From: DASWUZ01 sp036401375 | Lineage (GTDB): Bacteria; Acidobacteriota; Terriglobia; Terriglobales; Acidobacteriaceae | NCBI GenBank assembly: GCA_036401375.1 | Contig: DASWVB010000009.1 | Span: 1 to 64,000, forward strand | Direction of reading: 5' to 3' | Length of the DNA stretch: 64,000 nucleotides | Shown here: piece after piece, positions 61,720-64,000 of the stretch | How positions within the stretch are numbered: position 1 is the first letter of the stretch | How the letters are laid out: the number at the start of each line of letters is the position of its first letter | Position numbers and translations under genes: made by a program | The notes under the pieces: generated by a model | Databases searched by the model: none | Seen by the model: only the letters and a program-made list of their open reading frames with translations | Told to the model about the DNA's origin: nothing

Positions 61720-61826
61720 CTCTCGTAGTAGTATCCAGCACGCGTGATCTGCCGCCGAGTAAGAAAATGGAGCGTTAGGATTCACCCGGTAATCTAAAGA
61801 ACGACGGAAGTAGAAGGAGAATAAAC

Positions 61827-62141
61827 GTGGCAGCCCAATCTATTCTGGAATGCATCACTGAGGCCGCGCCTGGAGCCCCCATGCTGGTTTGCCCATGCGA
61901 TCTGAGCCGAGGGCAGGAAAACCAGTTCCTCAGCCTCGCGCTCCCGCTGATCGAGGACGAGGGCCTCGTCATCGACATGTCTCGTGTGAGTACAATCGAC
62001 GCGGCGGGCATAGGTCTGCTCGTCTTTCTGAGGCAGTGCGCAGATCGTGCCGGCACGACCATGGCACTCGTGAACCCGTCGCTGCGCGTGCGCGAGATGC
62101 TGGCGCTGGTTCACTTGGACAACGTACTCCTGGCGAACTAG
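61827..62141 (+). CDS. STAS-domain protein (anti-sigma factor antagonist type) lacking the phospho-serine
   Basis: A 104-residue STAS protein with a fine ribosome-binding site (AAGGAG six bases before GTG). The fold is like SpoIIAA/RsbV, and the helix after strand 3 reads S-T-I-D-A-A-G-I-G-L-L-V. In regulated antagonists the residue after Asp is the phosphorylated Ser; here it is Ala59. The protein could therefore bind its partner constitutively or serve another role. A SpoIIE phosphatase is encoded about six kilobases away but no kinase is seen. Confidence 0.85.
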   Translation: MAAQSILECITEAAPGAPMLVCPCDLSRGQENQFLSLALPLIEDEGLVIDMSRVSTIDAAGIGLLVFLRQCADRAGTTMALVNPSLRVREMLALVHLDNVLLAN

Positions 62142-62230
62142 GACAGACTCCCACCTCAGTAGTTCATCCTGAATGCCGGCACGTGCGCGCTGGAGAAAAC
62201 AGCGGCTGCAATCATCAGTCATCAATTCAG

Positions 62231-62263
62231 AGAAAAGCCCTGCCGCTGCGGCAGGGCTTTTCT
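62231..62263. terminator. Strong bidirectional rho-independent terminator
   Basis: A 14-base perfect stem AGAAAAGCCCTGCC / GGCAGGGCTTTTCT with loop GCTGC. T-runs lie on both strands at the stem base. It sits between the convergent STAS and glycosyltransferase genes. Confidence 0.9.
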
Positions 62264-62287
62264 AATCCTGGAACAGGTGAGTGAGCC

Positions 62288-63799
62288 TCAGGCGCCGGTA
62301 CCCTTGAGCACAACGCCGGCCGTCATCACCAGCAGCTTCAGGTCGAGCCAGAAACTCCAGTTCTCGACATAAGCCGTATCGAGCGCAATATACCGCTCAA
62401 ACGAAGGATCGGATCGCGCCTGCACCTGCCACAGCCCGGTCAGCCCGGGCGTGACTTCAAGACGGCGAAAGTGCTCGATCTCGTAGCGCTCAACCTCGCT
62501 TGCGATCGGCGGCCGCGGTCCAACCAGGCTCATCTCCCCGCGAAACACATTGAACAGCTGCGGCAGCTCGTCAAGGCTGTACTTCCGCAGCCATCGACCC
62601 ACTGTCGTCACCCGCGGGTCGTCCTTCATCTTGAAGAGAATACCGCTGCGCTCGTTCTGGCTCGCCAGCGAAGCCTTCAGCTTGTCCGCATCCTGCACCA
62701 TCGTCCGGAACTTGTAGCAGCGGAAGATGCAGCCTTTCTTCCCGACTCGCTCTGAGGCGTAGAAGATCGGCCCGGGGCTGTCGATGCGCACCGCAATGGC
62801 GATCGCCAACATAGCAGGGGCAGACAGCAGCAGGATCGTCGAAGCGGTCACCACATCGAAGATCCGCTTGAAGATCAGCGCGATTACCGGCGAATTCCGC
62901 CGATGCAGCGAGACAACCGGGAAGTCGCCCAGGTACTCGATCGGCGCATTCACAGTCACGAAGTCGTGGAACCCCGGAAGTACGTATACGTCAAGGTCCA
63001 GCTCGCGTGCCTCTTCAAGGATCTCGATGATCTGCTCGACACTGCACGGCTCCGCAACCACCACCTCATCGATGAAGTGCTGGCGGGCTATATCGCGCAA
63101 CTGGGAGACGCTGCCCAGCGCCTCATGCTGCGGCACATGGGGCGGCGTCAGGCCCTTGGAGAGATAGACAAAGCCCTGGAACTTGTACCCCAGGTGCCGC
63201 TTTGCCACGATGTGCTTGCGCAGCGCATCGCTCACCCGGTTCGATCCGATGATGACCATGTTCCGGGTCTCGAGACCAAGCTCGTAGTTGCGGTAAGTCA
63301 TCGAACGCCAGATTGCCCGCCGCAGGCACAGAATGCCGCAGGTGATGCAGACCAGGAAGATAACCACCGCTCGCGAGACCGTCTCTCCGTGGGTGACGTA
63401 AAGCGCTCCGCATAGCAGCAGGCCCGCCGCCAAGGTAGCCTGCACCGTCATCCGCTGTTCGTGCAGCGCACTGATCAGCTGCATCGGGCGATAGAGACCG
63501 TAGCTGCGGCTTACTACCAGCAGAGTGGCGATAAACCACGCCAGATACGCAGCTTCAGCGGTGTGGGAGATACCCGAGTAAGACGTTGTTGACGAGATCG
63601 CTAGATAATATAAAGACCGGTGCAGCCCAAATCGAAGTGAGACGATAAGTGCGAATAAGACCGCAACTCCATCTGCGAACATACTAAGCCAGGTGGAGAT
63701 CGCGCGATGAGAACTGAATCGACGCATGGGGTACCGCACTGATGATTCACCCGTCGCTTTCACCGGAACAGCTTTACTGAATGATCGCGAAGTGGCCAT
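62288..63799 (-). CDS. Polyprenyl glycosylphosphotransferase (exopolysaccharide initiation, WbaP/CpsE type)
   Basis: Starts polysaccharide synthesis by moving a sugar-1-phosphate to undecaprenyl phosphate. The 503-residue protein has four or five N-terminal helices (about 25-160), a Rossmann-like CoA-binding-type domain (M-V-I-I-G-S-N-R-V-S) and the C-terminal catalytic domain with a membrane helix, F-Y-A-S-E-R-V-G-K-K-G, Y-K-F-R-T-M, R-K-Y-S-L-D-E-L-P-Q-L-F-N-V, M-S-L-V-G-P-R-P and T-P-G-L-T-G-L-W-Q-V. The ATG at 63799 is preceded by GGGAGG; ATG at 63820 is an alternative. Confidence 0.95.
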   Translation of the reverse strand: MATSRSFSKAVPVKATGESSVRYPMRRFSSHRAISTWLSMFADGVAVLFALIVSLRFGLHRSLYYLAISSTTSYSGISHTAEAAYLAWFIATLLVVSRSYGLYRPMQLISALHEQRMTVQATLAAGLLLCGALYVTHGETVSRAVVIFLVCITCGILCLRRAIWRSMTYRNYELGLETRNMVIIGSNRVSDALRKHIVAKRHLGYKFQGFVYLSKGLTPPHVPQHEALGSVSQLRDIARQHFIDEVVVAEPCSVEQIIEILEEARELDLDVYVLPGFHDFVTVNAPIEYLGDFPVVSLHRRNSPVIALIFKRIFDVVTASTILLLSAPAMLAIAIAVRIDSPGPIFYASERVGKKGCIFRCYKFRTMVQDADKLKASLASQNERSGILFKMKDDPRVTTVGRWLRKYSLDELPQLFNVFRGEMSLVGPRPPIASEVERYEIEHFRRLEVTPGLTGLWQVQARSDPSFERYIALDTAYVENWSFWLDLKLLVMTAGVVLKGTGA

Positions 63800-64000
63800 A
63801 TCCCTCCCCAACAAGGTCATTCGGGCTGAAGATCAGGTCCGGATCAGGCTGCCTTTGCACCGACCGGCCGGCGACATTCGCCCGCTTCAACCTTTTAACC
63901 ACGTACCCAAGCAAAGCAATACCCAATGCACAGATCAGACTTTTTAGCTTTTGAAGTGTCCTGGCCCTCTTAGGGACCTCGGAAACAGACCGTGAACAGT
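63774..64000 (-). CDS. Partial gene, C-terminal end only, with one membrane helix
   Basis: A minus-strand frame is open from the window edge to a TAA at 63774-63776 and overlaps the glycosyltransferase start by 26 bases. It encodes K-L-K-S-L-I-C-A-L-G-I-A-L-L-G-Y-V-V-K-R-L-K-R, a membrane helix with basic flanks, then a soluble tail of about 40 residues. The coding look and the overlap with the next gene suggest the end of a co-transcribed polysaccharide-locus gene, but too little is present to name it. Confidence 0.4.
   Translation of the reverse strand, partial: CSRSVSEVPKRARTLQKLKSLICALGIALLGYVVKRLKRANVAGRSVQRQPDPDLIFSPNDLVGEGYGHFAIIQ

Overview
The window reads as a stretch of chromosome from a GC-rich bacterium, most likely an acidobacterium of the Terriglobia type. 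This is inferred from the mix: a very large Oar-like TonB-dependent receptor with an N-terminal carboxypeptidase-regulatory-like domain, IPT/NHL and YVTN propeller proteins, frequent GTG/TTG starts and short or missing ribosome-binding sites. No ribosomal RNA, CRISPR array, phage or intact insertion sequence was seen. Genes are packed and mostly on the minus strand.

Left part (1-20.7 kb): mostly housekeeping. It holds a copper-binding lipoprotein, an NAD-type isocitrate dehydrogenase, NrdR, a membrane flippase-like protein, a lytic transglycosylase with a HAD phosphatase, an acyltransferase, a degenerate GGDEF protein, ftsY-ribD-ribE, gpsA-plsY, cinA, an NHL propeller, yacG-pgpA and an extended rimO. 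From 20.8 to 33 kb the content is more accessory: a VapBC-type pair whose toxin carries a stop codon, a lipase-maturation-factor-like protein, an esterase, two related Ala-rich helical-repeat proteins flanking a DUF1003 gene, an MlaFE-type ABC pair and a GH1-like glycosidase. From 33 to 40.7 kb lie a PDZ/7TM/GAF/PAS histidine kinase with its NtrC-type partner, DAHP synthase and a YVTN lipoprotein.

The highlight is 41.0-47.2 kb, a compact and apparently complete selenocysteine locus. A tRNA-Sec (UCA anticodon) stands divergent from selD-selA-selB. Downstream on the same strand as selDAB are two overlapping genes, each interrupted by one in-frame UGA at the catalytic position. One is an AhpD-like protein with a C-x-x-U motif. 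The other is a membrane-anchored homologue of iodothyronine deiodinases with the F-G-S-Y-T-U-P-P-F active site and the downstream E-A-H motif. A hairpin follows each UGA at the distance expected of a bacterial SECIS; the one in the deiodinase-like gene has an AGGU loop like that of E. coli fdhF. The locus thus encodes a decoding system together with two clients. Simple ORF calling splits each selenoprotein into two fragments.

Right part (47.3-64 kb): the TonB receptor, an APC permease, an SDR, a HAMP/SpoIIE phosphatase, a GntR(YtrA)-ABC operon with a clear operator and a probably leaderless promoter, a BrkB-like protein, QueG, a STAS protein lacking the phosphorylatable serine, a strong bidirectional terminator, and a polyprenyl glycosylphosphotransferase preceded by the tail of another gene that leaves the window.
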